Assembly: GCF_029850875.1 (NCBI RefSeq)
Contig: NZ_JAOVAM010000002.1
Location: 62,001-126,000 of the forward strand
DNA from: Rothia similimucilaginosa
GTDB lineage: Bacteria > Actinomycetota > Actinomycetes > Actinomycetales > Micrococcaceae
Reading direction: 5' to 3'
DNA length: 64,000 nt
The notes under the pieces were generated by a model, which was given only the letters and a program-made list of their open reading frames with translations, was not told where the DNA came from and ran no database searches. The stretch's first letter is position 1. The number at the start of each line of letters is the position of its first letter. The translations under genes and the position numbers were made by a program. Below, piece after piece: positions 1 to 10,085 of this stretch.

Positions 1-1
1 C

Positions 2-1456
2 ATCAAGTCCAAGCTGGACGGCACCTCCAAGTACTCGGTGATTAAGGCGAATATCACCCCGGAAATTTTCAACAAGATTGATGCCCTGGGCGCGCCCTTC
101 ATCTACGGTGAGGCGTTCTCCCAGCGCCTGTATCCCAACGGTAGTGTGGGTGGCTCCGTGGTCGGCAAGTACAACATTGTTGAAGAGGCTGACGGCAACG
201 GTAAGGGCGGTACGGTATCTCGTAACTTCTCGGTGGGTATTGAACGTGTCTTCGAGAAGGAGCTTGCCGGTACCCCCGGTGAGCGTACCTACGAGATTAG
301 TGCTGATGGTGTGCGTATCCCCGTGGCGAAGGAAGAGCAGCGCCTGGCGGTGGACGGTAAGAATATTCGTCTGACCATTAACCGTGATGTGCAGTATTTT
401 GCGCAGCAGGTGGTACGTGCTCGCGCTGAGGAGCTGAAGGCTGAATGGTGTACCGCCATTGTTATGGATGTGCGTGACGGCTCCATTTTGGCTCTTGCTG
501 ATTCCTCCACGATGGACCCGGGTGCGGCAACCATTGAGGATGCGGCGGACATGACTCCGCGCGCTATTTCGCAGAACGTGGAGCCCGGTTCGACCGAGAA
601 GATGCTGACTTCTTCGGCGCTGATTGAGCAGGGCCTGACGACTCCGACTAGCGTGTATGATGTGCCCGCGACCCTCACGATTGACGGCCAGACCTTCAAG
701 GATGCGTTTGAGCACGGGGCGCAGCGGCGTACTTTCTCGGGCATTATTACTGATTCGATGAATACCGGTACGGTGCTGGTCGGTCAGAAGCTCAGCAAGG
801 AAGAGCGCTACAACTGGTTGAAGAAGTACGGCGTCGGCGAGTTTACCGGCATTGAGCTGACCGGTGAGGAGCAGGGCCTGATTGCTGATTGGCGTGATTG
901 GGATGGCCGTCAGCAGTACACTGTGCTGTTCGGTCAGGGTGTTGCGCAGACTCCGCTGCAGACCGCCATGATTTTCCAGGCGCTGGGCAATAAGGGCGTT
1001 CGTCTGAAGCCGCGCATTGTGGACGCAATTATTGACGCGGACGGCACCGAACATAAGCGTGCCGTGGAGCCTGGTGAACGCATGGTGAGCGAGCAGACTG
1101 CCGCCTCCTGCCTGACCCTCATGGAGAATATGGTGGAGCAGGGCCACGCCCGTCCGGCGAAGGTGACCGGCTACCGCGTGGGCGGTAAGACTGGTACCGC
1201 GGAAGCTCCGAGTGAGAAGGGCGGCTATGACGGCAACACGACCTCCTTTATTGGCGTGGCGCCGATTGAGAACCCGCAGTTCTTGGTGGCGGTGACCATG
1301 CAGCGTCCCGAGGGTAGCGTGGGTACGAACGGTACGACGGCTGAGTTCTCCAAGATTATGGAGAAGACCCTGCACACCTATAATGTGCCGCGTTCTACCG
1401 GTGAACCGGAGTTGATTCCGCTTTTTGCTGAGGATAGCCCCAATAAGACGAGCTAA
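2..1456 (+). CDS. ftsI: Septal peptidoglycan transpeptidase FtsI (PBP2b/PBP3 class), 5'-truncated by the window edge
   Basis: FtsI is the membrane-anchored class B penicillin-binding protein that cross-links septal peptidoglycan with FtsW. The frame is open from base 2, so the N-terminal membrane anchor and part of the dimerisation domain lie outside the window; the first in-frame ATG/TTG-type codon inside the window is probably not the real start. All three transpeptidase motifs are visible: STEK (nucleophile Ser codon at 590, after EPG), SMN (codons at 755-763) and KTGT (codons from 1187). It is followed after about 170 nt by murE, the usual dcw order. The C-terminus is short after the KTG motif, with no PASTA domain. 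The family call is secure; the assignment to the septal enzyme rests on position in the dcw cluster. Confidence 0.93.
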   Translation: MKSKLDGTSKYSVIKANITPEIFNKIDALGAPFIYGEAFSQRLYPNGSVGGSVVGKYNIVEEADGNGKGGTVSRNFSVGIERVFEKELAGTPGERTYEISADGVRIPVAKEEQRLAVDGKNIRLTINRDVQYFAQQVVRARAEELKAEWCTAIVMDVRDGSILALADSSTMDPGAATIEDAADMTPRAISQNVEPGSTEKMLTSSALIEQGLTTPTSVYDVPATLTIDGQTFKDAFEHGAQRRTFSGIITDSMNTGTVLVGQKLSKEERYNWLKKYGVGEFTGIELTGEEQGLIADWRDWDGRQQYTVLFGQGVAQTPLQTAMIFQALGNKGVRLKPRIVDAIIDADGTEHKRAVEPGERMVSEQTAASCLTLMENMVEQGHARPAKVTGYRVGGKTGTAEAPSEKGGYDGNTTSFIGVAPIENPQFLVAVTMQRPEGSVGTNGTTAEFSKIMEKTLHTYNVPRSTGEPELIPLFAEDSPNKTS

Positions 1457-1623
1457 AGGCGAGCGGGGGAGAGGTACCGGCAGCTGATTCGTGATGAAGA
1501 AGCTCCGATACTGAACACCTGTCGAAGCCTAAAGCCCGTAGAATATTGAATGACCCTGTGTGCCTTGAGCGCATTGACCATACAGAGCTCACCGCTTCGG
1601 ACAGCGGGGAGGAAAGAAGGACG

Positions 1624-3369
1624 ATGGATACCGCATCTCACGCACCCGGCCAGAACCTGCTGGGCGGCGACGCTCAGACTCTGCGCCCGAATTCTGTGCG
1701 CCCGGTGAGTTTGGCGCACCTTCGCGAACATCTGCAGGGCTTGGGTGCTCAGGTGACCTTCCAGCTGGCTAACGGCGTTCAGGGGTCTGAACCCGGTGAG
1801 TCCGTTGAGGTTACCGGTATCAGCATGGACTCCCGAGGCGTGCGCCCGCAGGACCTGTACGTGGCTCTGCCCGGTGCGAAGGTGCACGGTGCACAGTTCG
1901 CTGAGGCTGCGTTGAAGCTGGGAACTTCCGCTATTTTGACGGATACTGCCGGTGCGCAGCTGCTGGGTAAGGCGCCAGTGCCGCTCTTGGTGACTGAAAA
2001 CCTGCGTGAGTACGTCGGTCCCTTGGCGGCGCTGATTTATGGTTCAGCGTCGTTCCCTGCTACTCACCGTTATGCGGTCACCGGTACGAACGGTAAGACC
2101 ACCTCCACCTACATGCTGGAGTCGGTGTTCCGCACCGGCCTGGGTGTGAAGACCGGTCTGATTGGCACTATTCAGATTCTGATTGATGGTGTCTCGGTTC
2201 CTTCGAAGATGACCACCCCGGAGTCTCCTCACGTGCATTCTCTGCTGACGATTATGGGTCAGCAGCAGGTACGTTGCGCGGCGATGGAGGTGTCTTCGCA
2301 CGCGATTGATTACCACCGTGTGGACGGTGTGAAGTATGCGGTTGCAGGCTTTACGAACCTGACTCAGGATCACCTGGATCTGCACGGCACCATGGAGCAC
2401 TACTTCGATTCGAAGGCTCAATTGTTCACTCCCGAACGTGCCGAGCTGGCTGTGATTACTGCTGATGACCAGTGGGGTGAGAAGATGTTCTCCACCGCTT
2501 GTGAGCAGATGGGTGCGCAGCAGGTTCACCGTCTGGTGACTGCTCGCGGAGCCGGTCTGGCTGAGGTGCCCGCTGAGTTTGGTGCCCGCGATTGGGCTGT
2601 GGTGAAGGTTCAGCGTGAGGGCCTGGGCCACCGCTTCCACGTGGCTAATGGTGCCGGTGAGAGCGTTGAATGCTGCACCGGTCTGCCCGCTGACTTTAAC
2701 GTTTCGAATGCGGCGCTGGCGGCGCTCATGGCGTACCTGGACACTGACTCCGCTGAGCGTGAGCGTCTGCTGCCCGAGCTGGCCTCCGGTGCAGCTCTGA
2801 CCCCGGTGGTGCCGGGTCGTATGCAGCTGATTTCTTTGGCTCCGCACGCGATTGTGGACTTCGCTCACAACCCGGACGGTCTGACTCGCGCTCTGGAAGC
2901 GATGGGCCGCCCCGGTGAGGGTAAGGTCATGATTGTTTTCGGTGCGACCGGTGAACGTGACGAGCTCAAGCGCCCGATTATGGGTGCGATTGCGGCACAG
3001 CACGCAGATATTGTGATCGTGACTGATGATGACCCGCACGGTGAGGCACCCGAGCCGATTCGTGCCGCCATCGAGGAGGGTGCGCAGAGGGCTGAGAACC
3101 GCCGAGCCACCCAGATTCTGAATATCGCTCCGCGTGCCGCCGCTATTGACGCGGCAATTACCCTGGCGGGCGAGCACGATGCCATCCTGATTGCTGGCCG
3201 CGGCCACGAAACCGAACAGGATGTTGACGGCGTGGATATCGCTCTGGATGACCGTGTTGAAACTGCTCGCGCCCTGCGTGCGCACGGTTTCGAGATTCTG
3301 CCTGATTACCAGCTCATGCTCGATGAAAATGACTCTAAGACCGCTGAAGGTATGGTGAAGAATGATTAA
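1624..3369 (+). CDS. murE: UDP-MurNAc-tripeptide synthetase MurE, probably L-lysine-adding
   Basis: MurE is a cytoplasmic ATP-dependent ligase that adds the third amino acid to UDP-MurNAc-L-Ala-D-Glu. The open frame runs further upstream (to 1546), but the ATG at 1624 sits just after a purine-rich GGGAGGAAAG site and gives a normal 581-residue protein. The ATP loop TGTNGKTTST is near residue 155, and the substrate loop TTPESPHVHS follows. The amino-acid specificity motif reads DDPHGE near residue 467, where DAP-adding enzymes have DNPR; loss of that Arg fits L-Lys, as known for Micrococcaceae walls. The 3' end overlaps murF by 8 nt, which suggests translational coupling. Substrate choice is inference from the motif. 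Confidence 0.93.
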   Translation: MDTASHAPGQNLLGGDAQTLRPNSVRPVSLAHLREHLQGLGAQVTFQLANGVQGSEPGESVEVTGISMDSRGVRPQDLYVALPGAKVHGAQFAEAALKLGTSAILTDTAGAQLLGKAPVPLLVTENLREYVGPLAALIYGSASFPATHRYAVTGTNGKTTSTYMLESVFRTGLGVKTGLIGTIQILIDGVSVPSKMTTPESPHVHSLLTIMGQQQVRCAAMEVSSHAIDYHRVDGVKYAVAGFTNLTQDHLDLHGTMEHYFDSKAQLFTPERAELAVITADDQWGEKMFSTACEQMGAQQVHRLVTARGAGLAEVPAEFGARDWAVVKVQREGLGHRFHVANGAGESVECCTGLPADFNVSNAALAALMAYLDTDSAERERLLPELASGAALTPVVPGRMQLISLAPHAIVDFAHNPDGLTRALEAMGRPGEGKVMIVFGATGERDELKRPIMGAIAAQHADIVIVTDDDPHGEAPEPIRAAIEEGAQRAENRRATQILNIAPRAAAIDAAITLAGEHDAILIAGRGHETEQDVDGVDIALDDRVETARALRAHGFEILPDYQLMLDENDSKTAEGMVKND

Positions 3370-4981
3370 GCTCAGCGCCGCCCAGATTATTGAAGCAACC
3401 GGCGGCACCGCTATCGGCTTGGATGGTCGTGAGGAGCAGGTGTTCGCAGACTTCGCCACTACCGACTCCCGTGAGGTACAGACAGGTACCCTGTTCGTGG
3501 CGAAGCCCGGCGCGGTCACTGACGGCCACAGGTTTATTCCAATGGCGTTTGAGAAGGGTGCGACCCTGGCACTGGTTGAGCGTGAAGTACTCGACGAGCA
3601 GGGTGTGCCGTACCCGAGTGTCCAGGTCCCGGATGTGGTGCTGGCGATGGGCGATTTGGCGCGCTACTCCATAGAGCAGATGCGCGCTCAGGGTGAGCTG
3701 ACTGTTATCGGTATCACCGGTTCTGCCGGTAAGACCACCACCAAGGACCTTCTTGCCGCCATTTTCACCCCGGAGGGCCCGACCGTTGCCCCGGTCGGCT
3801 CCTACAACAGTGAGGTAGGCGTGCCCCTGACCGTTTTCCGGGCAGATGAGTCCACCCGCTACCTGGTCATTGAGATGGGCGCGGATCACGTGGGTAACAT
3901 CGAGTACCTGGCGAATATTACGCACCCCGACCACGGCGCAATCCTGAAGGTTGGTACCGCGCACGCTGGCGAGTTCGGCGGAGTGGACAATATTGAACGC
4001 ACTAAGGGTGAGCTGGCTGAGGGCGTTCAGCCGACCGGGTCCCTGGCTCTGAACGCTGATGATGAGCGCGTGCTACGCATGGCATCGCGTTCGGTTGCCC
4101 CCATTACTTACTTTGGCGTGGGCGAGAAGACCGAAGCGAACGGTCACCCCTACGAACGCTATGTTGCGGCGCTGAACCTGCGTACTACCGATGCCGGTTG
4201 CCCCGAGTTCACTCTGCGCCTGCCTGACGGTGGCGAGTACGAGATTTCCTCGCAGCTGATCGGTGAGCACCACGTGCACAACCTGCTGGCTGCGGCGACA
4301 ATCGCCTACAACAGCGGCATTTCGGGTGAGAAGATTGCTCGCGCGCTCAACAAGGCGGCGGCAGCTTCGAAGTGGCGTATGGCTCGCACCGACCGTGCTG
4401 ACGGCGTGACCGTCATTAACGACGCGTACAACGCGAACCCCGAGTCGATGGCGGCTGCACTGCGTACTCTGGCGCAGCTGGGCCGCACCATTGACCCGGT
4501 GACCGGTCAGCCGCACCGCACCTGGGCTGTTCTGGGTGCCATGCTGGAGCTCGGAGACGCCTCCGTGGAGGAACACGACCGCATCGGCCGCCTCGTGGTG
4601 CGCATCAATATTTCTAAGCTGATTGCTGTGGGTGACGAAACGAAGCCCACCTATAATGCGGCTCACCTGGAAGGCTCATGGGGTAATGAAGCGACCTGGG
4701 TTAAGACCCCGGAAGAAGCAGAGCAGATTCTGCGCGCCGAGGTTCGCTCCGGCGATATTGTGCTCTTTAAGTCCTCGAACGGTGCGAAGCTGGGCATTCT
4801 GGGCGACCGGGTTGCTTTCGCTGAGTACACCTTCGGCGCTGAGGAGGAGCAGACACCGACCTGGCTTTCTGCCGGTGACTTTGTTGAAACCACCGATTTG
4901 AGCGACCACCTTGCCGCTCATCTGGACGGCGCAGCTGACGCCGACCGTACGTCGGCTGAACAGACCACGAAGGAAGGGTAG
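3362..4981 (+). CDS. murF: UDP-MurNAc-tripeptide:D-Ala-D-Ala ligase MurF
   Basis: MurF adds the D-Ala-D-Ala dipeptide to complete the cytoplasmic stem pentapeptide. The 539-residue protein has the Mur ligase ATP loop GSAGKTTTKD near residue 119, an NDAYNANPESM block typical of MurF, and a C-terminal ligase domain. After the usual end of the fold there is an acidic tail of about 40-50 residues that ends in TTKEG, making it longer than the roughly 450-510 residues of many homologues. The start overlaps the end of murE by 8 nt and mraY begins 6 nt after the stop, so this is one translational block. Confidence 0.94.
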   Translation: MIKLSAAQIIEATGGTAIGLDGREEQVFADFATTDSREVQTGTLFVAKPGAVTDGHRFIPMAFEKGATLALVEREVLDEQGVPYPSVQVPDVVLAMGDLARYSIEQMRAQGELTVIGITGSAGKTTTKDLLAAIFTPEGPTVAPVGSYNSEVGVPLTVFRADESTRYLVIEMGADHVGNIEYLANITHPDHGAILKVGTAHAGEFGGVDNIERTKGELAEGVQPTGSLALNADDERVLRMASRSVAPITYFGVGEKTEANGHPYERYVAALNLRTTDAGCPEFTLRLPDGGEYEISSQLIGEHHVHNLLAAATIAYNSGISGEKIARALNKAAAASKWRMARTDRADGVTVINDAYNANPESMAAALRTLAQLGRTIDPVTGQPHRTWAVLGAMLELGDASVEEHDRIGRLVVRINISKLIAVGDETKPTYNAAHLEGSWGNEATWVKTPEEAEQILRAEVRSGDIVLFKSSNGAKLGILGDRVAFAEYTFGAEEEQTPTWLSAGDFVETTDLSDHLAAHLDGAADADRTSAEQTTKEG

Positions 4982-4987
4982 CGCTTT

Positions 4988-6193
4988 ATGATTACCGTGC
5001 TCATTGCTGGAATCTTTGGGTTCCTCATTTCCCTCACCGCGCTGCCGGTGTTCATTAAGAAGATGAAGTCTCTCAAGCTTGGCCAGCTGATTCGTGAGGA
5101 AGGACCGGCAGCTCACCAGCATAAGGCGGGTACCCCCACCATGGCGGGTCTGATTTTTATCCCCGCGGCGATTCTCGCCTACTTCTTGACCCTGGCGGTG
5201 AGTGCCCTGTTCTTCGGTACCACACCGGTACCGACCGCTACCGCGTGGCTGACCATTGCCTTCACCCTGGGTATGCTTGGCGTGGGCGCAGCGGACGACA
5301 TCATGAAATTCCGTCACAAAGGCAATGAGGGCCTGACCGAGAAGCAGAAGACCATCGGTCTTCTGGGCGTGGCCCTGCCCTTCGCGTACTTGGCGTTCCA
5401 GTTCCCGAACGAGTCGGGTGCTCGCCCGGCGTCTACGGCTATCTCGTTTGTGCGTGACCTGCCCATTGATTTGTTTGCGGCGGGTGCGGTCTTTGGCAGC
5501 ATCCTGATGGTTGCTTGGATTACCATCATTTCCCTGTCCGGCACGAACGCGGTGAACTTCACCGATGGTCTGGACGGCCTGGCCGGCGGCATCATGATGA
5601 CTATTTTCTCCGGCTACCTGACCATAAGCATCTGGCAGTACGTGCACGCTTGCTCCGCTGGTGCTGGTACCGCCTGCTACGATGTGCGCGACCCTGGTTC
5701 GCTGGCGCTGATTGCCGCATCCCTGGTGGGTTCGCTGGCTGGCTTCCTCTGGTGGAATGTGTCGAAGGCGCAGATTTTCATGGGCGACTCCGGATCCCTG
5801 GCACTCGGTGGCGCTATGGTTGCTTTCGCATTGTTTACCCGCACCGAGCTGCTCCTGCTGGTTATCGCTCTGATTCCCGTGCTGGAAGTGTTCTCTGTGA
5901 TCGTGCAGAAGTTCGTGTTCAAAACCAGCCGTAAGCGTTCGGTGGCAGCGGGGGAGAAGCCCCTGCACGCGCACCGTTACTTCCGTATGACTCCATTCCA
6001 CCACCACATGGAGAAGGTCGGTGTCAACGGCAAATACTCAATTGATAAGAAGGGCATTGTCCCCGGTACCGTCAGCAGCGGCGAAGTGAACTCCGTGTTC
6101 CGCCTCTGGGTTATTAACGCCCTCTGCGTGCTCGTTGCTCTGGCGCTGTTCTTCGGTGACTGGTTCTCGCAGACGTCTGGAGTGATTCACTAA
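4988..6193 (+). CDS. mraY: Phospho-MurNAc-pentapeptide translocase MraY
   Basis: MraY is a polytopic membrane enzyme that transfers phospho-MurNAc-pentapeptide from UDP to undecaprenyl phosphate, giving lipid I. Visible family signatures are the Asp pair in GAADDIMK, NAVNFTDGLDGLAGG, MGDSGSLALGG and the histidine cluster FHHHMEK in the last cytoplasmic loop. At 401 residues it is slightly longer than Gram-negative homologues, with two extra hydrophilic loops (around ARPAS and HACSAGAGTACYD) of the kind seen in actinobacteria. The start is 6 nt after the murF stop, with weak ribosome-site match inside the end of murF. The stop overlaps the murD ATG by one base. Confidence 0.95.
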   Translation: MITVLIAGIFGFLISLTALPVFIKKMKSLKLGQLIREEGPAAHQHKAGTPTMAGLIFIPAAILAYFLTLAVSALFFGTTPVPTATAWLTIAFTLGMLGVGAADDIMKFRHKGNEGLTEKQKTIGLLGVALPFAYLAFQFPNESGARPASTAISFVRDLPIDLFAAGAVFGSILMVAWITIISLSGTNAVNFTDGLDGLAGGIMMTIFSGYLTISIWQYVHACSAGAGTACYDVRDPGSLALIAASLVGSLAGFLWWNVSKAQIFMGDSGSLALGGAMVAFALFTRTELLLLVIALIPVLEVFSVIVQKFVFKTSRKRSVAAGEKPLHAHRYFRMTPFHHHMEKVGVNGKYSIDKKGIVPGTVSSGEVNSVFRLWVINALCVLVALALFFGDWFSQTSGVIH

Positions 6194-7779
6194 TGTCAAC
6201 TAACGAACAGCCGGTTGCCGCTCGCATCGAAGCGAACGCCGCCGCTATTGCGGTGAACCCGGTGTATGAGAATGAGCGACTCGCGGAGCTGACTCACTGG
6301 GGTTCTCCCTGGGCTAACCTGCGCGTGGTTGTGGTGGGTATGGGTACCAGCGGCGACGCCGTGACCGATGTGCTCGCCCAGTTGGGTGCACATATTGTTG
6401 TCATCGACGGGGTTGATACCCCGGAGAAGCGTGAACGCATTGACCTGTACGCTAACGCCTACGGCAATGTTGAGGGCCTGTTCGGCCCCGAGCACATGCG
6501 TGCACTGCCCCTGGTGGATGGTCAGGAACCCGAGCTTGTGGTGACCTCCCCGGGCGTGCGTCCCGACCACCCGGTCATGCTCGACGCGTATGAGCGTCGC
6601 ATCCAGATTTGGGGCGATGTGGAGCTGGCGTGGCGCCTGAATGAGCGTAGCGACCGCCCGACCCCCAAGTGGCTGTGCCTGACCGGTACGAACGGTAAGA
6701 CCACCACCGTGGGTATGGTGGATTCCATCCTGAATGCAGCCGGTAAGAAGTCTATTCAGGTGGGTAATGTCGGTATGCCCATCGTGTACGCCACTGCCGA
6801 TGATGAACCCTATGAGTTCTTCGCCGTGGAACTCTCCAGCTTCCAGCTGCACTGGACCTACTCGATGTCCCCGTACGCTTCTGTGGTTCTGAACATTGCT
6901 GAGGATCACGTGGACTGGCACGGCTCCTTCGACGGCTATAAGGCTGATAAGGCTCGTGTGTACGAGCATACTCAGGTTGCTTGTATTTTCAACACCGATC
7001 ACGTGGAAACCTTGCGCATGGTTGAGAATGCGGATGTTATTGAGGGTGCCCGCGCGATTGGATTCAGTTCTACTGAGATGCCCGCCGTATCGATGCTGGG
7101 ACTGGCTGAGGATATCATGGTGGACCGCGCCTTCTTGAAGAACCGTTATAACGAGGCGTATGAGCTGGCGGTTCTGGAGGATTTGGCTCCGGCACCGGGT
7201 AAGATGCCGGCGAAGCACACCGTGGAGAACGCTCTGGCGGCTGCGGCGCTGTGCCGTGCGGCTGATATTGACCCGAAGGCTGTTGGTGCGGGCCTGCGTT
7301 CCTTCAAAACTGGTGCGCACCGTAACCAGCTGGTGGGCTACGCGAACGACATCATGTGGGTGAATGATTCGAAGGCTACGAACCCTCACGCTGCAAATGC
7401 GTCGATGAGCGGCTACCCGTCTCTGGTGTGGATTGCTGGTGGTCTGTCGAAGGGCGTTGAGTACGATGAGCTAATTGCTGCCCACGCTCAGCGCCTGAAG
7501 GCTGTGCTGATTATCGGTACTGACACTGCGGCGTTGAAGTCTGCGTTGGCGACTCATGCCCCGCAGGTTCCGACCTACAATATGACTGCCGCTGTGGCTG
7601 ATTCTTCGGACGGAGTTACCGTGATGAATGCGGCCGTTGCGAAGGCTGCTGAGCTGGCGCATCCGGGGGATACTGTGCTGATGGCTCCCGCGTCTGCGTC
7701 GATGGACCAGTTCAAGAATTATGCGGTGCGCGGTGAGGCGTTTGCGAATGCTGTTGCCGCTCAGCTGGCAGACTCTTAG
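6193..7779 (+). CDS. murD: UDP-MurNAc-L-Ala:D-Glu ligase MurD
   Basis: MurD adds D-glutamate to UDP-MurNAc-L-alanine in the cytoplasm. The N-terminal Rossmann-like domain includes VVVGMGTSGDAV, followed by the ATP loop GTNGKTTTVGM near residue 164, the central block NIAEDHVDWHG and the C-terminal NDSKATNPHA block expected of MurD. Length is 528 residues, somewhat longer than E. coli MurD because of an N-terminal extension of about 45 residues rich in Ala and Glu. The ATG overlaps the mraY stop by one base (TAATG), a classic coupled junction. After the stop there are about 150 nt before the preferred ftsW start. Confidence 0.94.
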   Translation: MSTNEQPVAARIEANAAAIAVNPVYENERLAELTHWGSPWANLRVVVVGMGTSGDAVTDVLAQLGAHIVVIDGVDTPEKRERIDLYANAYGNVEGLFGPEHMRALPLVDGQEPELVVTSPGVRPDHPVMLDAYERRIQIWGDVELAWRLNERSDRPTPKWLCLTGTNGKTTTVGMVDSILNAAGKKSIQVGNVGMPIVYATADDEPYEFFAVELSSFQLHWTYSMSPYASVVLNIAEDHVDWHGSFDGYKADKARVYEHTQVACIFNTDHVETLRMVENADVIEGARAIGFSSTEMPAVSMLGLAEDIMVDRAFLKNRYNEAYELAVLEDLAPAPGKMPAKHTVENALAAAALCRAADIDPKAVGAGLRSFKTGAHRNQLVGYANDIMWVNDSKATNPHAANASMSGYPSLVWIAGGLSKGVEYDELIAAHAQRLKAVLIIGTDTAALKSALATHAPQVPTYNMTAAVADSSDGVTVMNAAVAKAAELAHPGDTVLMAPASASMDQFKNYAVRGEAFANAVAAQLADS

Positions 7780-7928
7780 GACGTTGCCTGTAGGGGGTGT
7801 CTCGGGTGACCGGGGTGCTTTCTGCGGGTTCTTCTCGGGGGTGGGATGGTCATGGTGTCCCACCCCTGAACCTTTTTCGTGTATTCGCCACGACGGATCC
7901 GTGGCAGTTGAGGCCTATAGGAGGGCAT

Positions 7929-10085
7929 GTGAGTACCAGCGCATCTTCGGCGCGTTCGGCTTCTTCGACGCGTTCGACAGCGAGTGGTCGTTGGGCGTCT
8001 TTGCGAGCCGGTTTGGAGGATTTCTCTGCGCCGTTCCGTGCTCGTGCCGATAGGCTGTATCGTCGTGGTTTGAAGGCTGACCTGTGGGATGTACCGGTGA
8101 TGCTACTGGTGACCACCCTGGGTCTGGCTATTTTTGGCTGCATTATGGTGCTGTCGGCGTCGAGCGTCACCATGATTTCGCAGGGGCAGTCGCCGTTTTC
8201 ACAGGTTTCCTCGCAGATCATGTTCTTGGTTCTTGGTGTGATCGCGATGGTGGGTATTACGCGTATCCCTGTTGGGTATTACCACAAGAAATTTGTGGTG
8301 AACGCGATGCTGATTTCCGCGTTGGTCATGCAGCTTGCTGTGGTGGTTGTTGGCGTTGAGGTGAACGGTAACCGTAACTGGCTGAAAATCCCCGGCGTTG
8401 TGCAGATTCAGCCATCGGAATTTTCGAAGCTGGCGATTATTATGTGGCTGGCATGGGTGTACAGCCGTCACGGCGATATTTCTCACAGCATTTGGCGTAC
8501 TCTATTCCCCTCGATTTATGGTGTGGGCGCCCTGGTGCTGCTGATTATGCTCGGTGGCGATATGGGTACCGCCATGGTGTATGGCTTCATCTTTGTGGGC
8601 ATGATGTGGCTGGCGGGTGCTTCTCGTAGCTCGTTGCTGAAGATTGGCGGCGCGTTTGCGATGCTGGCGCTGTTGGGTGTTTTCAGTAGCGCGAACCGTG
8701 TGGCTCGTATCTTCGGTATCTGGGGTTCGTGTACGAACGCTAACTGCGATCAGGCGAATTCTGGTGAGGTGGCGCTGGCAACCGGTGGTTTCCTCGGTGT
8801 TGGTCTGGGCCAGTCGCGTCAGAAGTATAACTACCTGGCTGAGGCGCATAATGACTATATTTTTGCCATTATTGGTGAGGAGCTGGGTCTGCTGGGCACT
8901 TTGGCAGTTCTGCTGCTGTATGTAGGTCTGGTGTACTGCGCAGTGCGTATTATGCTGCGCACTACTGACCCCCTGGTGCGTTTGGCTACGGGCGGCATCA
9001 TGATTTGGTTGAGCTCTCAGGCGATTATCAATATGGCCATGGTGTCCCGTATTTTACCGGTGATTGGTGTGCCTCTGCCGTTTGTCTCCTATGGTGGTTC
9101 GTCGCTGTTGTCCTCGTTGCTTGCGGCGGGTTTGTTGTTGGCGTTTGCGTGGCAGACTCCGATGCGTGGCGCAGCGGCACCGTCGAATATTGAAACCCAG
9201 AGTGCGCGTGAGGTTCGTCGTGCGAATGCTGACTGGAAGCGTCGTACGCCGTTGCAGATTGTGCTGAATCAGGAGGAGGCAGCTCGTGCGGCTGCCGGTG
9301 GCCACCTACTGAAGGAACATAACCCGTTTGCGCTGATGTTTGGTCCGGAGAGTACGTTGCGCCGCTGGTTGGGTTTTGCGCCGGATCAGCAGCGTGAGTT
9401 GGCACGTATGGCTCGTGAGCAGGAGAAGAAGCGTATCCGTCAGGAGAAGGCTCGTATACACGAGGAGGAGGTTCGTCGTCGTCAGGAGGCGGCGCAGGCT
9501 CGTGAGGAAGCTACCCCTGTGAAGGCGGAGCAGAAGGCCGAGGCCCAGAAGCAGAAGGTCTCTCAGAAGCCTGCACCGACGAACCCAGCTCCGAAGAAGG
9601 CATCCGCTCAGCCTCGTACCGGTCAGCAGGCTCGTGTTGCGAGTGGGCTGCCCACGCAGGGTCGTCCCGCTCAGGCTCGCCTTGCTCAGAAGGCGACCGC
9701 TGCGAAGCCTGCAGACCAGATGCCCTCGGCTCCGAAGCAAGCTGCACCGAAGCAGGCTGTACAGCAGCGCTCCGCTCAGCCTCGTACCGCTCAGCAGCCT
9801 GTTGCTCAGAAGCGAGTGCAGCAGCCTCGTGGTGCTCAGCTCCGTAGCGCGCAGCACCGTCCGTCGGGTTTGCTGCCTGCGGGTCTGCAGCCGTTGCATC
9901 CTGAGGATCGTCAGCGTCGTGCCCAGCGACAGGGCAACCCTCGACAGGGTGCTCCGCGTCAGGCAACGCCGCGACAGGGCGCCCAGGCAAAGGGTGTTCC
10001 GAAGGATGACGCTCAGCAGGTGCAGCGTCCGGCTCAGGGCGCGGCTCGGAACTCGGCTCAGCGCGGCACCCGCAGGCAGAGTTAG
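7929..10085 (+). CDS. ftsW: Septal peptidoglycan polymerase FtsW with a very long basic C-terminal tail
   Basis: FtsW is the SEDS-family glycosyltransferase that polymerises lipid II at the septum with FtsI. The frame is open from 7797, but GTG at 7929 follows a strong AGGAGGG site and is preferred, giving 718 residues. A Ser/Ala/Arg-rich N-terminus of about 52 residues precedes roughly ten membrane segments (about residues 53-410). SEDS signatures include GGDMGTAMVYG and LPFVSYGGSSLLSS. The remaining 300 residues are cytoplasmic: a charged helical stretch with repeated Glu/Arg/Gln (about 487-527), then a Gln/Ala/Pro/Lys/Arg-rich low-complexity tail to the end. Typical FtsW proteins have only a short tail. 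A hairpin follows the gene before murG. Confidence 0.93.
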   Translation: MSTSASSARSASSTRSTASGRWASLRAGLEDFSAPFRARADRLYRRGLKADLWDVPVMLLVTTLGLAIFGCIMVLSASSVTMISQGQSPFSQVSSQIMFLVLGVIAMVGITRIPVGYYHKKFVVNAMLISALVMQLAVVVVGVEVNGNRNWLKIPGVVQIQPSEFSKLAIIMWLAWVYSRHGDISHSIWRTLFPSIYGVGALVLLIMLGGDMGTAMVYGFIFVGMMWLAGASRSSLLKIGGAFAMLALLGVFSSANRVARIFGIWGSCTNANCDQANSGEVALATGGFLGVGLGQSRQKYNYLAEAHNDYIFAIIGEELGLLGTLAVLLLYVGLVYCAVRIMLRTTDPLVRLATGGIMIWLSSQAIINMAMVSRILPVIGVPLPFVSYGGSSLLSSLLAAGLLLAFAWQTPMRGAAAPSNIETQSAREVRRANADWKRRTPLQIVLNQEEAARAAAGGHLLKEHNPFALMFGPESTLRRWLGFAPDQQRELARMAREQEKKRIRQEKARIHEEEVRRRQEAAQAREEATPVKAEQKAEAQKQKVSQKPAPTNPAPKKASAQPRTGQQARVASGLPTQGRPAQARLAQKATAAKPADQMPSAPKQAAPKQAVQQRSAQPRTAQQPVAQKRVQQPRGAQLRSAQHRPSGLLPAGLQPLHPEDRQRRAQRQGNPRQGAPRQATPRQGAQAKGVPKDDAQQVQRPAQGAARNSAQRGTRRQS

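Noticed and set aside
2044-3519. 491-residue minus-strand open frame
   Set aside because: It lies entirely opposite murE/murF, has an unnatural His/Arg/Asn/Gln-rich composition and no ribosome site; it is a shadow of the real genes.
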